From NCBI RefSeq assembly GCF_900104895.1, contig NZ_LT629742.1, positions 1,302,001 to 1,366,000 of the forward strand: a stretch of DNA of 64,000 nucleotides, in the 5' to 3' direction. Each line of letters begins with the position of its first letter. Positions within the stretch are counted from its first letter, which is position 1. The notes below the pieces were generated by a model. It ran no database searches, was not told where the DNA came from, and worked only from the letters and a program-made list of their open reading frames with translations. Made by a program: the position numbers and the translations under genes. The DNA is from Microterricola viridarii. GTDB taxonomy: Bacteria; Actinomycetota; Actinomycetes; Actinomycetales; Microbacteriaceae. Positions 47,929-57,700 of the stretch are shown here, in pieces.

Positions 47929-48378
47929 CATCGCCACGTGGCCGGTGGCCTTGGTGTTGTAGAAGGTGTGCGTGATGCGGCCCTCCTCGTCGATGACGAA
48001 GGTGGAGCGCAGCGTGCCCGTGATGATGCGACCGTAGCTGTTCTTCTCGCCCCAGGCGCCGTAGGCCTTGTGCACGGCCAGGTCCGTGTCGCTGAGCAGC
48101 GGGAAGGTCAGCGCGTCCCGCTCGGCGAAGGCGGCGAGCTTGGCGACGTCGTCCTTGGAGATGCCGAGCACCGCATAGCCGGCGGATGCCAGCGTGCCGA
48201 GGTTGTCGCGGAAGTCGCAGCTCTGGGTTGTGCACCCCGGTGTCATCGCTGCCGGGTAGAAGTAGAGCACGACCTTCTGGCCGCGGTAGGAGGAGAGCGA
48301 GACGGCGGTGCCGCTCTGGTCCTGCAGGGTGAAGTCGGGGGCGGTCTGGCCGGGCTCGAGGCGCACAGATTCGGTCAT
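47899..48378 (-). CDS. bcp: Thioredoxin-dependent peroxiredoxin (Bcp/PrxQ)
   Basis: A 159-aa cytosolic peroxidase reducing H2O2 and organic peroxides. The motif MTPGCTTQSC carries peroxidatic Cys49 and resolving Cys54, typical of atypical two-cysteine Bcp enzymes. The rest (FYPA near residue 40, SRD-like SKDD, FPLLSD) is complete. ATG 48378 has TACGGT 6 nt upstream (leaderless). A thiol/oxidative-stress role fits the SigR-RsrA system 2.5 kb away. Confidence 0.94.
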   Translation of the reverse strand: MTESVRLEPGQTAPDFTLQDQSGTAVSLSSYRGQKVVLYFYPAAMTPGCTTQSCDFRDNLGTLASAGYAVLGISKDDVAKLAAFAERDALTFPLLSDTDLAVHKAYGAWGEKNSYGRIITGTLRSTFVIDEEGRITHTFYNTKATGHVAMLRKRLGIAA

Positions 48379-48384
48379 GCTTCC

Positions 48385-48390
48385 ACCGTA
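48385..48390 (-). promoter_or_regulatory. -10 element of bcp
   Basis: TACGGT on the minus strand ends 6 nt before ATG 48378, giving a predicted leaderless transcript. Confidence 0.5.
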
Positions 48391-48448
48391 GCCGCTGTGG
48401 CTGCGCGCCCCGTGCGCGCCCGGGCCCCCGGCCGGGGCACGCCGGCGG

Positions 48449-49519
48449 CTAGCGCTCGGTGCTGACCGCGCGGTTGGAGGGCGCGAAGGTGCCGAGCAGA
48501 CGCTGCAGCGAGTCCAGCCTGGCCGCCCCGGTGTCGCCGAGCGTGCCCGCCTCGACGGCCTCGACGATGGCGCAGTCCGGCGCGTCCGGCAGGTGGGTGC
48601 AGCCGCGCGGGCACTCCTCGGCAATCGCAGCCAGGTCGGTGAAGGCCTTGAGGATGTTCTCGGTGTTGATGTGGCCGAGGCCGAAGGAGCGCACGCCCGG
48701 CGTGTCGATCACCCAGCCGCGGCCGGCATCCGTCTGCAGGCGCAGCGACACGGTCGAGGAGGAGGTGTGCCGACCGCGGCCGGTAACGGTGTTGACCACG
48801 CCGACGGCCCGCTGCGCATCCGGCACGAGGGCGTTGACGAGGGTCGACTTGCCCACGCCGGAGTGCCCGACGAAGACGGTGTCGTGGCCGACGAGGGCGG
48901 CAGAGATGGATTCCAGCGGCATCTCGTCGGTGCGGCTGGTGAACACCTGGAAGTCGAGGCCGGCGAAGTTGGCGAGGAACTCGGACGGGTCGGCGAGGTC
49001 GGTCTTGGTGACGCAGAGGATCGGCGTGATGCCCGCGTCGTAGGCGGCGACCAGATAGCGGTCGACCAGGCGGATGCGCGGCTCCGGGTTCGCGGCGGCG
49101 ACCACGATCAGCATCTGGTCGGCGTTGGCGACGATGACGCGCTCGACGGCGTCGGTGTCGTCGGCGCTGCGGCGGAGCAGGGTGACACGCGGCTGGATCC
49201 GCACGATCCGGCTCAGGCTGCCCTCAGCGCCGGAGGTGTCGCCGACGATGTCGACGCGGTCGCCGGTGACGACGGCCTTCTTGCGCAGCTCGCTGGCGCG
49301 CGCGGACGTGACCTGGCGCTCCTCTGCGGTGTTCTCGTCGAGCAGCACCGTGTAGCGGCCGCGGTCTACGCCGAGCACCCGGCCGGTCAGCGCGTCGCTG
49401 TGCTCCGGCCTGGTCTTGGTGCGCGGCCGGTTGCCCTTGCGGTTCGGCCGCACCCGCACGGCCGTTTCGTCGAGCTCCTGCTCATCGTCGTCATCGTCGG
49501 CTCCCGCCCACCAGCTCAT
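48449..49519 (-). CDS. rsgA: Ribosome small-subunit-dependent GTPase RsgA
   Basis: A 356-aa circularly permuted GTPase that helps mature the 30S subunit. An acidic/basic N-terminal tail precedes an OB fold (about 40-115). GTPase motifs appear in permuted order: TKTD (171-174) before the P-loop GHSGVGKST (218-226) and DTPG (272-275). A C-terminal zinc site has Cys303, Cys307, His309 and Cys316. ATG 49519 overlaps the aroA stop, so it is coupled to aroA. The N-terminal DDDDDEQE stretch is a species-specific acidic tail. Confidence 0.95.
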   Translation of the reverse strand: MSWWAGADDDDDEQELDETAVRVRPNRKGNRPRTKTRPEHSDALTGRVLGVDRGRYTVLLDENTAEERQVTSARASELRKKAVVTGDRVDIVGDTSGAEGSLSRIVRIQPRVTLLRRSADDTDAVERVIVANADQMLIVVAAANPEPRIRLVDRYLVAAYDAGITPILCVTKTDLADPSEFLANFAGLDFQVFTSRTDEMPLESISAALVGHDTVFVGHSGVGKSTLVNALVPDAQRAVGVVNTVTGRGRHTSSSTVSLRLQTDAGRGWVIDTPGVRSFGLGHINTENILKAFTDLAAIAEECPRGCTHLPDAPDCAIVEAVEAGTLGDTGAARLDSLQRLLGTFAPSNRAVSTER

Positions 49520-50877
49520 GCGCCGTGGCCGCCCAGCATGCCGTGCCAGAGCGCCGTGAACTGCGGCAGCGTCTTGGCCGTGGTACCGACATCCTCGATG
49601 TCCACGCCGGGAACGGCGAGCCCGATGATGGCGCCCGTCGTGGCCATGCGGTGGTCCTCGTAGCTCAGCCAGGTGCCGCCGTGCAGCTCGGCCGGCTCGA
49701 TGTGCAGGCCGTCCTCCAGCTCGGTGACCCGGCCGCCGAGCTTGTTGATCTCGGTGACGAGCGCGGCCAGCCGGTCGGTCTCGTGGTGGCGGATGTGGCC
49801 GATGCCGGTGATCGTGCTCGGCTCGGAGGCGAGCGCGGCGAGCGCGACCAGGTTGGGCACGAGCTCCCCGCCCTCCGGCAGGTCGAGGGTGACGCCGCGG
49901 ATGCTCTCGCCGCCGGTCACGGTGAGGCGGTGGCCGTCGCGGCTGACCGTCGCGCCGAACAGGGGCAGGAGGTCGGCCAGTCTGGCGCCGATCTGGGTGG
50001 TCTCGCTCGGCCAGCCGGTGATGGTGACCGTGCCGCCGGTGACGAGCGCGGCGGCCAGGAACGGGGCGGCGTTGGAGAGGTCGGGCTCGATGTCGACCTC
50101 CGCGGCGGCGATCGGCCCGGGTGCGACGACCCACTGGCCGGTGGCGGGGTTCTCGACGGTGACGCCGCGGGCGGCGAGGGTCGCGATCGTCATCTCGATG
50201 TGGGGCAGGCTCGGCAGGCGCTCGCCGTCGTGCGTGAGGGAGAGGCCCTCGTCGAAGCGGGAGGCGGCCAGAAGCAGGCCGGAGACGAACTGGCTGGAGA
50301 GGGAGGCGTCGATGGTGACTTCGCCGCCCTCGATGCGGCCCGTGCCGTGCACGGTGAACGGGAGCACGGGGCGGCCGTCGTCGTTGATGTCGACGCCGAG
50401 GGCGCGCAGAGAGCTGATCGTGGTCGCCATTGGGCGGCGGCGGGCGGCCTCATCGCCGTCGAAGGTGGTGGGGCCGAGCGCGAGGCCGGCCAGCGGCGGC
50501 AAGAAGCGCATGACGGTGCCGGCGAGCCCGCAATCGATCGTGGTGCTGCCGGAGAGCTCCTCCGCCGGGGTGATCAGCAGGTCGTCGCCGTACTCGCCGT
50601 GGCCGGGGACGGCCTCGATCACGGTGCCGAGCTCGCGGAGCGCCTCGACCATCAGCGCGCTGTCGCGGGAGTGCAGCGGGGAGCGCAGCAGCGACGGCCC
50701 GTCGGCCAGGGCCGAGAGCACGAGCTCCCGGTTGGTGAGCGATTTCGACCCCGGAAGCGAGAGAACGGCGCTCACCGGGGCGGTCGCGGTTGGCGCCGGC
50801 CACAGCGTTTCTTCGGGCTCAGGGCTGTTTTCGCCGTAGGGGTCGAAGTCGGGCTTGGAATATCTCGAGATCAGCAT
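49516..50877 (-). CDS. aroA: 3-phosphoshikimate 1-carboxyvinyltransferase (EPSP synthase)
   Basis: A 453-aa shikimate-pathway enzyme joining shikimate-3-P and PEP. It shows [20 protein letters not shown] (abridged [10 protein letters not shown]), the domain-hinge [24 protein letters not shown], and the C-terminal [13 protein letters not shown] and SYEDHRMAT loops with the catalytic Asp/Glu and Arg/Lys. The N-terminus is about 30 residues longer than E. coli AroA. ATG 50877 is preceded by TATCCT 8 nt upstream on its strand. A perfect SigR-type promoter for the divergent sigR gene overlaps its first codons. Confidence 0.95.
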   Translation of the reverse strand: MLISRYSKPDFDPYGENSPEPEETLWPAPTATAPVSAVLSLPGSKSLTNRELVLSALADGPSLLRSPLHSRDSALMVEALRELGTVIEAVPGHGEYGDDLLITPAEELSGSTTIDCGLAGTVMRFLPPLAGLALGPTTFDGDEAARRRPMATTISSLRALGVDINDDGRPVLPFTVHGTGRIEGGEVTIDASLSSQFVSGLLLAASRFDEGLSLTHDGERLPSLPHIEMTIATLAARGVTVENPATGQWVVAPGPIAAAEVDIEPDLSNAAPFLAAALVTGGTVTITGWPSETTQIGARLADLLPLFGATVSRDGHRLTVTGGESIRGVTLDLPEGGELVPNLVALAALASEPSTITGIGHIRHHETDRLAALVTEINKLGGRVTELEDGLHIEPAELHGGTWLSYEDHRMATTGAIIGLAVPGVDIEDVGTTAKTLPQFTALWHGMLGGHGA

Positions 50878-50882
50878 TGGTT
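50857..50882 (+). promoter_or_regulatory. SigR-dependent promoter (autoregulatory)
   Basis: GGAAT (50857-50861), 18 nt, then GTT (50880-50882) is the SigR consensus GGAAT-N18-GTT of Streptomyces and the SigH consensus of mycobacteria. It points to sigR with a start about 55 nt before ATG 50944, and its bases are also aroA codons 6-7 and the start region. Confidence 0.75.
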
Positions 50883-50885
50883 ATC

Positions 50886-50891
50886 AGGATA
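50886..50891 (-). promoter_or_regulatory. -10 element of aroA, facing the SigR promoter
   Basis: TATCCT on the minus strand ends 8 nt before ATG 50877. Its footprint overlaps that of the SigR-type promoter, so the two cannot be used at once. Confidence 0.5.
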
Positions 50892-50943
50892 GTCGGTACG
50901 GGTGCGCGGCACCCGAAGATGACACTGGAGCGTGAGGAGAACA

Positions 50944-51654
50944 ATGCCAGAGGCCGCACTGCTGGAACGCCCGACCCGGGCGTTCACGGCATCCGACGCC
51001 CTAAGCTTGCCGGTGATGAGCAACGAATCACCAGAAGCGGAAACGCCTCACGCAGACCAGCCGGATTTGAGTGCGCTGTTCGAGGAGCAAGCGCTCCCCT
51101 TCATCGACCAGCTCTACGGTGCTGCGCTGCGGATGACGAAGAACCCCTCCGATGCGCAAGACCTCGTGCAGGAGACCTTCGTCAAGGCCTTCGCCGCGTT
51201 CAAGCAGTTTGAGCAGGGCACGAACCTCAAGGCGTGGCTCTACCGGATCCTCACCAACACGTTCATCAACACGTACCGCAAGAAGCAGCGCGAGCCGTAC
51301 CAGGGCACCATCGACGAGCTCGAGGACTGGCAGCTCGGCGGCGCGGAGTCGCGCACCGCCAGCTCGACCCGCTCGGCGGAGGCTGAGGCGATCGACCACC
51401 TGCCCGACAGCACAGTCAAGGACGCGCTGCAGTCGCTGCCGGAGGACTTCCGGCTGGCCGTCTACTTCGCCGATGTCGAGGGCTTCTCCTACCAGGAGAT
51501 CGCCGACATGATGAAGACCCCCATCGGCACCGTGATGAGCCGCCTGCACCGCGGCCGCCGGATGCTGAGAGAAATGCTGGCCGGATACGCCCAAGAGCAG
51601 GGCATCGGCCTCAACCCGGACACCGGTGCGCGCGCACCTAGGAGCAAAAAATGA
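50944..51654 (+). CDS. sigR: ECF sigma factor SigR/SigH (thiol-oxidative stress)
   Basis: ECF12-type sigma factor with region 2 ([18 protein letters not shown] and [13 protein letters not shown]) and region 4 ([20 protein letters not shown], abridged, and [15 protein letters not shown]). It activates thioredoxin, mycothiol and proteolysis genes when thiols are oxidised. Two in-frame starts exist: ATG 50944 (236 aa; AGGAG Shine-Dalgarno) and ATG 51016 (212 aa; -10-like TAAGCT 8 nt upstream). The longer one adds 24 residues, as in the long unstable SigR-prime isoform of Streptomyces. rsrA overlaps its stop (ATGA). Confidence 0.93.
   Translation: MPEAALLERPTRAFTASDALSLPVMSNESPEAETPHADQPDLSALFEEQALPFIDQLYGAALRMTKNPSDAQDLVQETFVKAFAAFKQFEQGTNLKAWLYRILTNTFINTYRKKQREPYQGTIDELEDWQLGGAESRTASSTRSAEAEAIDHLPDSTVKDALQSLPEDFRLAVYFADVEGFSYQEIADMMKTPIGTVMSRLHRGRRMLREMLAGYAQEQGIGLNPDTGARAPRSKK
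51002..51007 (+). promoter_or_regulatory. -10-like element for the short sigR isoform
   Basis: TAAGCT ends 8 nt before ATG 51016 inside the sigR reading frame. It would give a leaderless transcript for the shorter sigma protein, separate from the SigR-dependent upstream promoter. No convincing -35 at 17 nt. Confidence 0.4.
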
Positions 51655-51893
51655 GCGATTGCGGATGTGAGAAAGCCAAGGCAGAACTCGAGGAGTATCT
51701 GCACAACGAACTGTGCAGCTCGGACGCGGCGGACATCCGCGAGCACCTCGCGAACTGCGCGGAGTGCACGACGGAGCACCTGATCGGCGTGGTGCTGACC
51801 GAGACGGTCCAGCGCGCCTGCAAGGAGACCGCGCCGGAAGACCTGCGCGACATGGTGCTCTCGCGCCTGCGCCTCTCCCAGCAGCACGCCTGA
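51651..51893 (+). CDS. rsrA: Anti-sigma factor RsrA (zinc-binding, redox)
   Basis: An 80-aa ZAS-family anti-sigma factor. The zinc motif H-x3-C-x2-C is His32, Cys36, Cys39 (HLANCAEC), with Cys4, Cys6 and Cys22 as extra redox cysteines. Oxidation forms a disulfide that frees SigR; mycothiol or thioredoxin reduces it. ATG 51651 overlaps the sigR stop so the pair is made in fixed ratio. The Cys4/Cys6 arrangement (CGCE) near the start is denser than in S. coelicolor RsrA. Confidence 0.93.
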   Translation: MSDCGCEKAKAELEEYLHNELCSSDAADIREHLANCAECTTEHLIGVVLTETVQRACKETAPEDLRDMVLSRLRLSQQHA

Positions 51894-51964
51894 GCGGCGA
51901 CGGCAGCGAGGGCGCACCCGGCAGCGTCAAACTTTTGATTGTTTCGCCTGGCTAGGTAAATCGA

Positions 51965-51970
51965 TAGCCT
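51965..51970 (+). promoter_or_regulatory. -10 element for the MMPL gene
   Basis: TAGCCT ends 7 nt before GTG 51978, and TTTCGC (51942-51947) lies 17 nt upstream as a possible -35. A leaderless transcript is predicted. Confidence 0.5.
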
Positions 51971-51977
51971 TGGCTGC

Positions 51978-54203
51978 GTGAACAAAACTGCACTCGATCC
52001 GGCCACCGCGCCGCCCCGCCCGTCGACGCGCGTTCCACGCTGGCTGCGCGCCACCATCCCCGCCGTCCTGATCCTCGTCTGGTTCGCCCTGTTCGGCATC
52101 GGCGGGGCCTCCTTCGGCAAGATCGGCGACGTCGCCACCAACGACGCGGTCCAGTTCCTGCCGGCCAGCTCCGAGGCCACCCAGGTGCAGCAGATCCAGT
52201 CCGAGTTCCGCGGAACCGACGCGATCCCGGCGATCGTCATCTTCCAGCGCGACGGCGGCCTGACCGATGCCGACCGCGCCGCCATCGCGGACGCGGCCAG
52301 CGCGTTCCAGGGCACACCGGGCGTGCTGGCCGACGGCGTCTCCCCGGCCATCCCCTCCGAGGACGGCGAGGCCGCGGAGGTGTTCGTGCAGATCGACGCC
52401 ACCGGCGAGGTCAAGGACACCGTCGTGGAGTTGCGCGCCGAACTGGCCGAGCTCGACACCCCGGGTCTCACCAGCATCCTCGCCGGCCCGGCCGGGTTCA
52501 CCGCCGACCTCTCCGGCGCCTTCGCCGGCATCGACGGGCTGCTGCTGGCCGTCGCCCTCTCGGCCGTCTTCTTGATCCTCGTCATCGTCTACCGCTCCCC
52601 GCTGCTGCCGCTGATCATGCTCGGCTCCAGCATGGCCGCGCTCTGCGCGGCCGTCTTCGTCGTCGTGCAGCTGGCCGCGGCTGACATCCTGCTCATCAAC
52701 GGCCAGACCCAGGGCATCCTCTTCATCCTCGTGATCGGCGCCGCCACCGACTACTCGCTGCTCTACATCGCCCGCTACCGCGAGGCGCTGCACGTGCACG
52801 AGAGCAAATGGGCCGCCACCTGGGCCGCCCTGCGCGGCTCCTGGGAGCCGATCCTGGCCGCCGGCGGAACGGTGATCGCCGCGCTGCTGCTGCTCTTGTT
52901 CAGCGACCTCAACTCCAACAAGATCCTCGGCCCGGTCGCCGCGATCGGAATCGTCTTCGCCCTCCTCGCCTCGCTGACCCTGTTGCCGGCGCTGATGCTC
53001 TGGGCCGGGCGCACCGCCTTCTGGCCGCGCCGGCCGAAGCTCGGCGAGGTCGGCCCGAGCGAGAAGAGCCTCACCGAGAAGGGCGCATGGCCCGCAGTGG
53101 CCCGCTTCATCCGCCGCCGCCCGCGCACCATCTGGATCACCTCCACACTGCTCCTCGGCGTGATGGCGCTCGGCATGCTCGGCCTCAAGGCCGACGGGGT
53201 GCCCTCCAGCGAGTTCGTGCTGGGGGAGTCGCAGTCCCGCGACGGCCAGGCGCTGATCAGCGAGCACTTCCCCGGCGGCTCTGGGACCCCGGCCGTGATC
53301 GTCGCGCCGGAGGGCGCGCTGCAGGACGCCGCCGACGTGGCCCTGACCACCGACGGGGTGGCCTCCGTCACCGTGCTCTCCGCCGACTCGCCGAGCGGCA
53401 GCCTGCCGGTGACCTCCGACGGCATCCAGGCCATCGGCGCGCCCGGCGCCGCCCCGACGGCGCCCACCGTGATCGACGGGCGGGTGCTGCTGCAGGCGAC
53501 CCTCGACTACCCGGGCGACTCGCTCGAGGCGGAAGCACTCGTCACCGAGCTGCGCGCCGAGCTCGCCGGCGTCGGAACGGCCGAGGACCCGGTGTTGGTC
53601 GGCGGCACCACCGCCGTCGCGCTGGACACCAACACGGCCGCGATCCACGACCGCAACCTGATCATCCCGCTCGTGCTCATCGTCATCATGCTGATCCTGA
53701 TGCTGCTGCTGCGGGCGATCGTCGCGCCGCTGCTGCTGATCGCCAGCGTGGTGCTGTCGTTCGCCTCCGCGCTCGGGGTCTCGGCGATCGTCTTCAACAA
53801 CGTGTTCGACTTCGCGGGCGCCGACCCCGTCGTCCCGTTGTTCGGCTTCGTGTTCCTGGTCGCGCTCGGCGTGGACTACAACATCTTCTTGATGACGAGG
53901 GTGCGCGAGGAGGCGCTGGTGCACGGCAGCCGGGAGGGCGTGCTGCGCGGGCTCGTCGTGACCGGCGGGGTCATCACCTCGGCCGGCCTGGTGCTGGCGG
54001 CCACGTTCGCCGCGCTCGGCGTGCTGCCCATCCTGTTCCTGGCCCAGCTCGCGTTCATCGTCGCCTTCGGCGTGCTGCTGGACACCTTCCTGGTGCGCTC
54101 GCTGCTGATCCCGGCGCTCAGCTACGACATCGGCCGCGCCATCTGGTGGCCGTCGAAGCTGTCCCGGATGCCGGAGGAGCCCCGCTCCGTCGACGCCCGG
54201 TAG
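51978..54203 (+). CDS. MMPL family RND-type transporter
   Basis: A 741-aa protein with two MMPL repeats: helix 1 (about 25-45), an outside domain (50-170), helices 2-6 (about 180-350), helix 7 (about 395), a second outside domain (410-550) and helices 8-12 (555-715). The proton-relay motifs ATDYSLLYIARYREAL (abridged, about residue 256) and LGVDYNIFLMTRVREE (about 632) carry the Asp-Tyr pairs. Such proteins export lipids, drugs or siderophores; the substrate is unknown. A perfect hairpin follows the stop. Confidence 0.92.
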   Translation: MNKTALDPATAPPRPSTRVPRWLRATIPAVLILVWFALFGIGGASFGKIGDVATNDAVQFLPASSEATQVQQIQSEFRGTDAIPAIVIFQRDGGLTDADRAAIADAASAFQGTPGVLADGVSPAIPSEDGEAAEVFVQIDATGEVKDTVVELRAELAELDTPGLTSILAGPAGFTADLSGAFAGIDGLLLAVALSAVFLILVIVYRSPLLPLIMLGSSMAALCAAVFVVVQLAAADILLINGQTQGILFILVIGAATDYSLLYIARYREALHVHESKWAATWAALRGSWEPILAAGGTVIAALLLLLFSDLNSNKILGPVAAIGIVFALLASLTLLPALMLWAGRTAFWPRRPKLGEVGPSEKSLTEKGAWPAVARFIRRRPRTIWITSTLLLGVMALGMLGLKADGVPSSEFVLGESQSRDGQALISEHFPGGSGTPAVIVAPEGALQDAADVALTTDGVASVTVLSADSPSGSLPVTSDGIQAIGAPGAAPTAPTVIDGRVLLQATLDYPGDSLEAEALVTELRAELAGVGTAEDPVLVGGTTAVALDTNTAAIHDRNLIIPLVLIVIMLILMLLLRAIVAPLLLIASVVLSFASALGVSAIVFNNVFDFAGADPVVPLFGFVFLVALGVDYNIFLMTRVREEALVHGSREGVLRGLVVTGGVITSAGLVLAATFAALGVLPILFLAQLAFIVAFGVLLDTFLVRSLLIPALSYDIGRAIWWPSKLSRMPEEPRSVDAR

Positions 54204-54221
54204 CGGCAGGAAGGGCCGAGT

Positions 54222-54278
54222 CGAGCGGGGGCTCCCGCACAGTGCGCAGCGGGCGCACTGTGCGGGAGCCCCCGCTCG
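54222..54278. terminator. Perfect 26-bp-stem hairpin between convergent genes
   Basis: The arms 54222-54247 and 54253-54278 are perfectly complementary around a 5-nt loop (AGCGG). It lies between the MMPL gene and the PGPGW gene, both reading into it. Probably a bidirectional terminator, though the stem is far longer than usual and only TTGT follows. Confidence 0.8.
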
Positions 54279-54292
54279 TTGTCGGTGGGTCG

Positions 54293-54685
54293 CTACCGGG
54301 GCGTGGGCGCGGCCGGCGGCGCGGGAGTGGGCTTCTCCGCCCGGGCGGCGTCCCGGCGCGCCCTGGCCACCCTCGCCGCCTCGCTGGCCTTGCGTGCGAC
54401 CCTCTGCGCGGCCGCGTTGGCCGTGCCGCTGACCCTCCGTGCGCCATCGAACTCGGTGGCGAGGATGCCGAGGCCGCCCAGCACGATCAGGGTGCCGGGG
54501 CCGGGCAGTGGCATCAGCACGACGCCGAGGGCGAGCGTGCTGCCGCCCACCACGCCGACTCCCGCGCGGTACACCTTGTCGGCCGTCGGGTTCTTGCGGA
54601 TCGCCGAACGGGTGCCGCGGGCGGCGCTGCTGGCCGCCCGCCCGACGGCGGCGCCGGCCCGTCTCGCGTTGCTCTGCTCGCTCAT
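54293..54685 (-). CDS. PGPGW-motif transmembrane protein (TIGR02611-like)
   Basis: A 130-aa protein. A basic, Ala-rich N-terminus (about 40 residues) precedes two hydrophobic segments around LMPLPGPGTLIVLGGLGILA (cited as PLPGPG and LGGLGILATEF), the hallmark of PGPGW proteins. A charged helical and Pro/Ala-rich tail completes it. Function unknown. ATG 54685 has TAGGCT 6 nt upstream (leaderless). It lies downstream of kgd on the same strand but behind kgd's terminator. Confidence 0.82.
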   Translation of the reverse strand: MSEQSNARRAGAAVGRAASSAARGTRSAIRKNPTADKVYRAGVGVVGGSTLALGVVLMPLPGPGTLIVLGGLGILATEFDGARRVSGTANAAAQRVARKASEAARVARARRDAARAEKPTPAPPAAPTPR

Positions 54686-54691
54686 ACGCCC

Positions 54692-54697
54692 AGCCTA
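54692..54697 (-). promoter_or_regulatory. -10 element of the PGPGW gene
   Basis: TAGGCT on the minus strand ends 6 nt before ATG 54685, predicting a leaderless mRNA. Confidence 0.5.
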
Positions 54698-54718
54698 GGC
54701 TCGCCGGTCGGGAACGCA

Positions 54719-54756
54719 GAAGGCCCGCCGCGACCGGGTGGTCGGGGCGGGCCTTC
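54719..54756 (-). terminator. Terminator of kgd
   Basis: GAAGGCCCGCC (54719-54729) pairs with GGCGGGCCTTC (54746-54756); an inner CGACC/GGTCG stem extends it. It lies just after the kgd stop on the minus strand, followed by a short T-containing stretch (TGCGTT). Confidence 0.7.
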
Positions 54757-54768
54757 CGGCGTCTGCGC

Positions 54769-57700
54769 TTAGTCGAGCGTCAGCGCGGTGCGCAGCAGCT
54801 CGGACTGCTCTGCGGCGTGGCGCTTGGCCGATCCGGCGGCCGGCGAGGCGGATGCCGGGCGCGACACGACGCCGACCGGGCGGTGGCCCAGCTTCGCCGT
54901 CTCGAGGCAGAAGAAAGGCCAGGCACCCTGATTCTCCGGCTCGTCCTGCACCCAGTACAGCTCGGCGTTCGGGTACTGGTCGACGACCGCCTTCAGCTCG
55001 ACGGCGGGCAGCGGGTAGAACTGCTCGAGGCGCACCAGGGCGATCTCGGGGTTCGGGTTCTTCTCCAGCTCGCTGCGCAGGTCGTAGAAGACCTTCCCGG
55101 CCATGAACAGCACGCGCTTGACGGCGGCCTTGTCGGTGATCCGCACATCGTCGATCACCGGCTCGAAGGCGCCGCTGGTGAAGTCGGCGACGTCGCTGGA
55201 CGCCCCGCGGAGGCGCAGCATCGCCTTCGGCGTGAAGACGACGAGCGGGCGGCGCGGGCGCTGGTACGCCTGGCGGCGCAGCAGGTGGAAGTACGACGCG
55301 GGCGTCGACGGGCGGGCCACCGTCATGTTGTTCTCCGCGCACAGCTGCAGGAAGCGCTCGATGCGGGCGGAGGAGTGGTCGGGGCCCTGACCCTCATAGC
55401 CGTGCGGCAGCAGCAGCACGACGCTCGAGCGCTGGCCCCACTTCTGCTCGGCCGAGGCGATGAACTCGTCGATGATGGTCTGGGCGCCGTTGGCGAAGTC
55501 GCCGAACTGGGCCTCCCAGAGCACGAGGGCGTCCGCGCGCTCCACCGAGTAGCCGTACTCGAAGCCCATCGCGGCGTACTCGCTGAGCAGCGTGTCGTAG
55601 ATCCAGAAGCGGGCCTGGCTGTCGCTCAGGTTCGCCAGCGGCAGCCATTCCTGGCCGTTCACGCGGTCGTGCAGCACGGCGTGGCGCTGCACGAAGGTGC
55701 CGCGGCGGGCATCCTGGCCGGCGAAGCGCACCGGGGTGCCCTCCAGCAGCAGCGAGCCGAGCGCGAGCAGCTCGCCGAACGCCCAGTCGATGTTGCCGTT
55801 GCGGCTCATGTCGAGGCGCTTCTGCAGCAGCTGCTGCAGCTTGTTGTGCACGGTGAAGCCGGCCGGCTTGTTGTTGAACGCATCGCCGATCAGCTGCACG
55901 ACGGCCTCGCTGACGCCGGTGGTCTCCGGCACGCCGATCGCGTCGTCGTTCTCGGCCTCGCCGTTGCCCAGCGGGTTGACGACGGTCATCGAGCCGGTCT
56001 GCGCCGCGTGCGTCTCCATGAAGGCGCGCTCGAGGCGGTCCTGGAAGTCGCGGTGCGACGCCTCGTACTCCTCCTCGGTGATGTCGCCGCGGCCGACGAG
56101 GGCCTCGGTGTAGAGCTTGCGCACCGAGCGCTTGGCCTCGATCAGGTTGTACATCAGCGGCTGGGTCATCGAGGGGTCGTCGCCCTCGTTGTGCCCGCGG
56201 CGGCGGTAGCAGATGAGGTCGATGACGACGTCGCGCTTGAACTCCTGGCGGTACGCGAAGGCGAGCTCCGCCACCCGGACGACGGCCTCTGGGTCGTCGC
56301 CGTTCACGTGGAAGATCGGGGCCTGGATGGTCTTGGCGACATCCGTCGAGTAGACCGAGCTGCGCGCCTCACCGGGGGGAGTGGTGAAGCCGACCTGGTT
56401 GTTCACGACGACGTGGATGGTGCCGCCGGTGCGGTAGGCACGCAGCTGCGACATCTGCAGCGTCTCGAGCACGACGCCCTGGCCGGCCATGGCCGCGTCG
56501 CCGTGGATCAGGATCGGCAGCGTGGAGAAGGTGCCGATCGGCTTGCGGTCCTGCTTGGCGCGGACGATGCCCTCGAGCACGCCGTCGACGGCCTCGAGGT
56601 GCGAGGGGTTCGCGGCGAGGTAGACAGGGATCTGCGCGCCGGTGCTGCTGCGGAAGACGCCCTCGGTGCCGAGGTGGTACTTGACGTCGCCGGAGCCCTG
56701 CACGTTCTTGTTGTTCGCGGTGCCCTCGAACTCCTGGAACACCTGGCCGTAGGTCTTGCCGGCGATGTTGGTGAGCACGTTGAGGCGGCCGCGGTGGGCC
56801 ATGCCGATCGCGGCCTCGTCGAGGCCGGTCTCCGCCGCGCCGGCGAGGATGGCGTCCAGCAGGGCGATGGTGGACTCGCCGCCCTCGAGGCTGAAGCGCT
56901 TCTGGCCGACGTACTTGGTCTGCAGGAAGGTCTCGAAGGCCTCGGCCTCGTTGAGCTTGCCGAGGATGCGCATCTGCTCGTCGTGGGTGGGCTTCTCGTA
57001 CTTGCGCTCCACCTTGGACTGCACCCAGCGGCGCTGGACCGGGTCCTGGATGTGCATGTACTCGATGCCGGTGGTGCGGCAGTAGGAGTCGCGCAGCACG
57101 CCGAGGATGTCGCGCAGCGGCGCGGAGCGCCGCTCGCCGAAGCCGCCGGTGACGAACTCGCGGTCCAGGTCCCAGAAGGTGAGGCCGTGGGAGGCGATGT
57201 CGAGGTCGGGGTGCGAGCGCTGCACGTACTCGAGCGGGTCGATGTCGGCCATGAGGTGGCCGCGCACGCGGAAGGAGTTGATGAGCTCCTGCACGCGGGC
57301 CGTCTTGTCGACGGCGCTGGCGAGGTCGACGCTGATGTCGGGCGCCCACTCGATCGGGGCGTACGGGATGCGCAGCGCCGAGAAGATGTCGGAGTAGAAG
57401 GTGCGCTGGCCGGTGAGCAGCTCGTGCACGATCTTCAGGAACTCGCCGGAGCCGGCACCCTGGATGACGCGGTGGTCGTAGGTGCTGGTGAGCGTGATGG
57501 TCTTGCCGATGGCCAGGCCGGCCAGCGTCTTCTCGCTGGAGCCCTGGAACTCGGCCGGGTACTCGAGCGCTCCGGCGCCGATGATGCAGCCGGCGCCCTT
57601 CATCAGGCGGGGCACGGAGTGCACGGTGCCGATGCCGCCCGGGTTGGTGAGCGAGATGGAGGCGCCGCTGAAGTCGTCGGCGGTCAGCTTGTTGCCGCGG

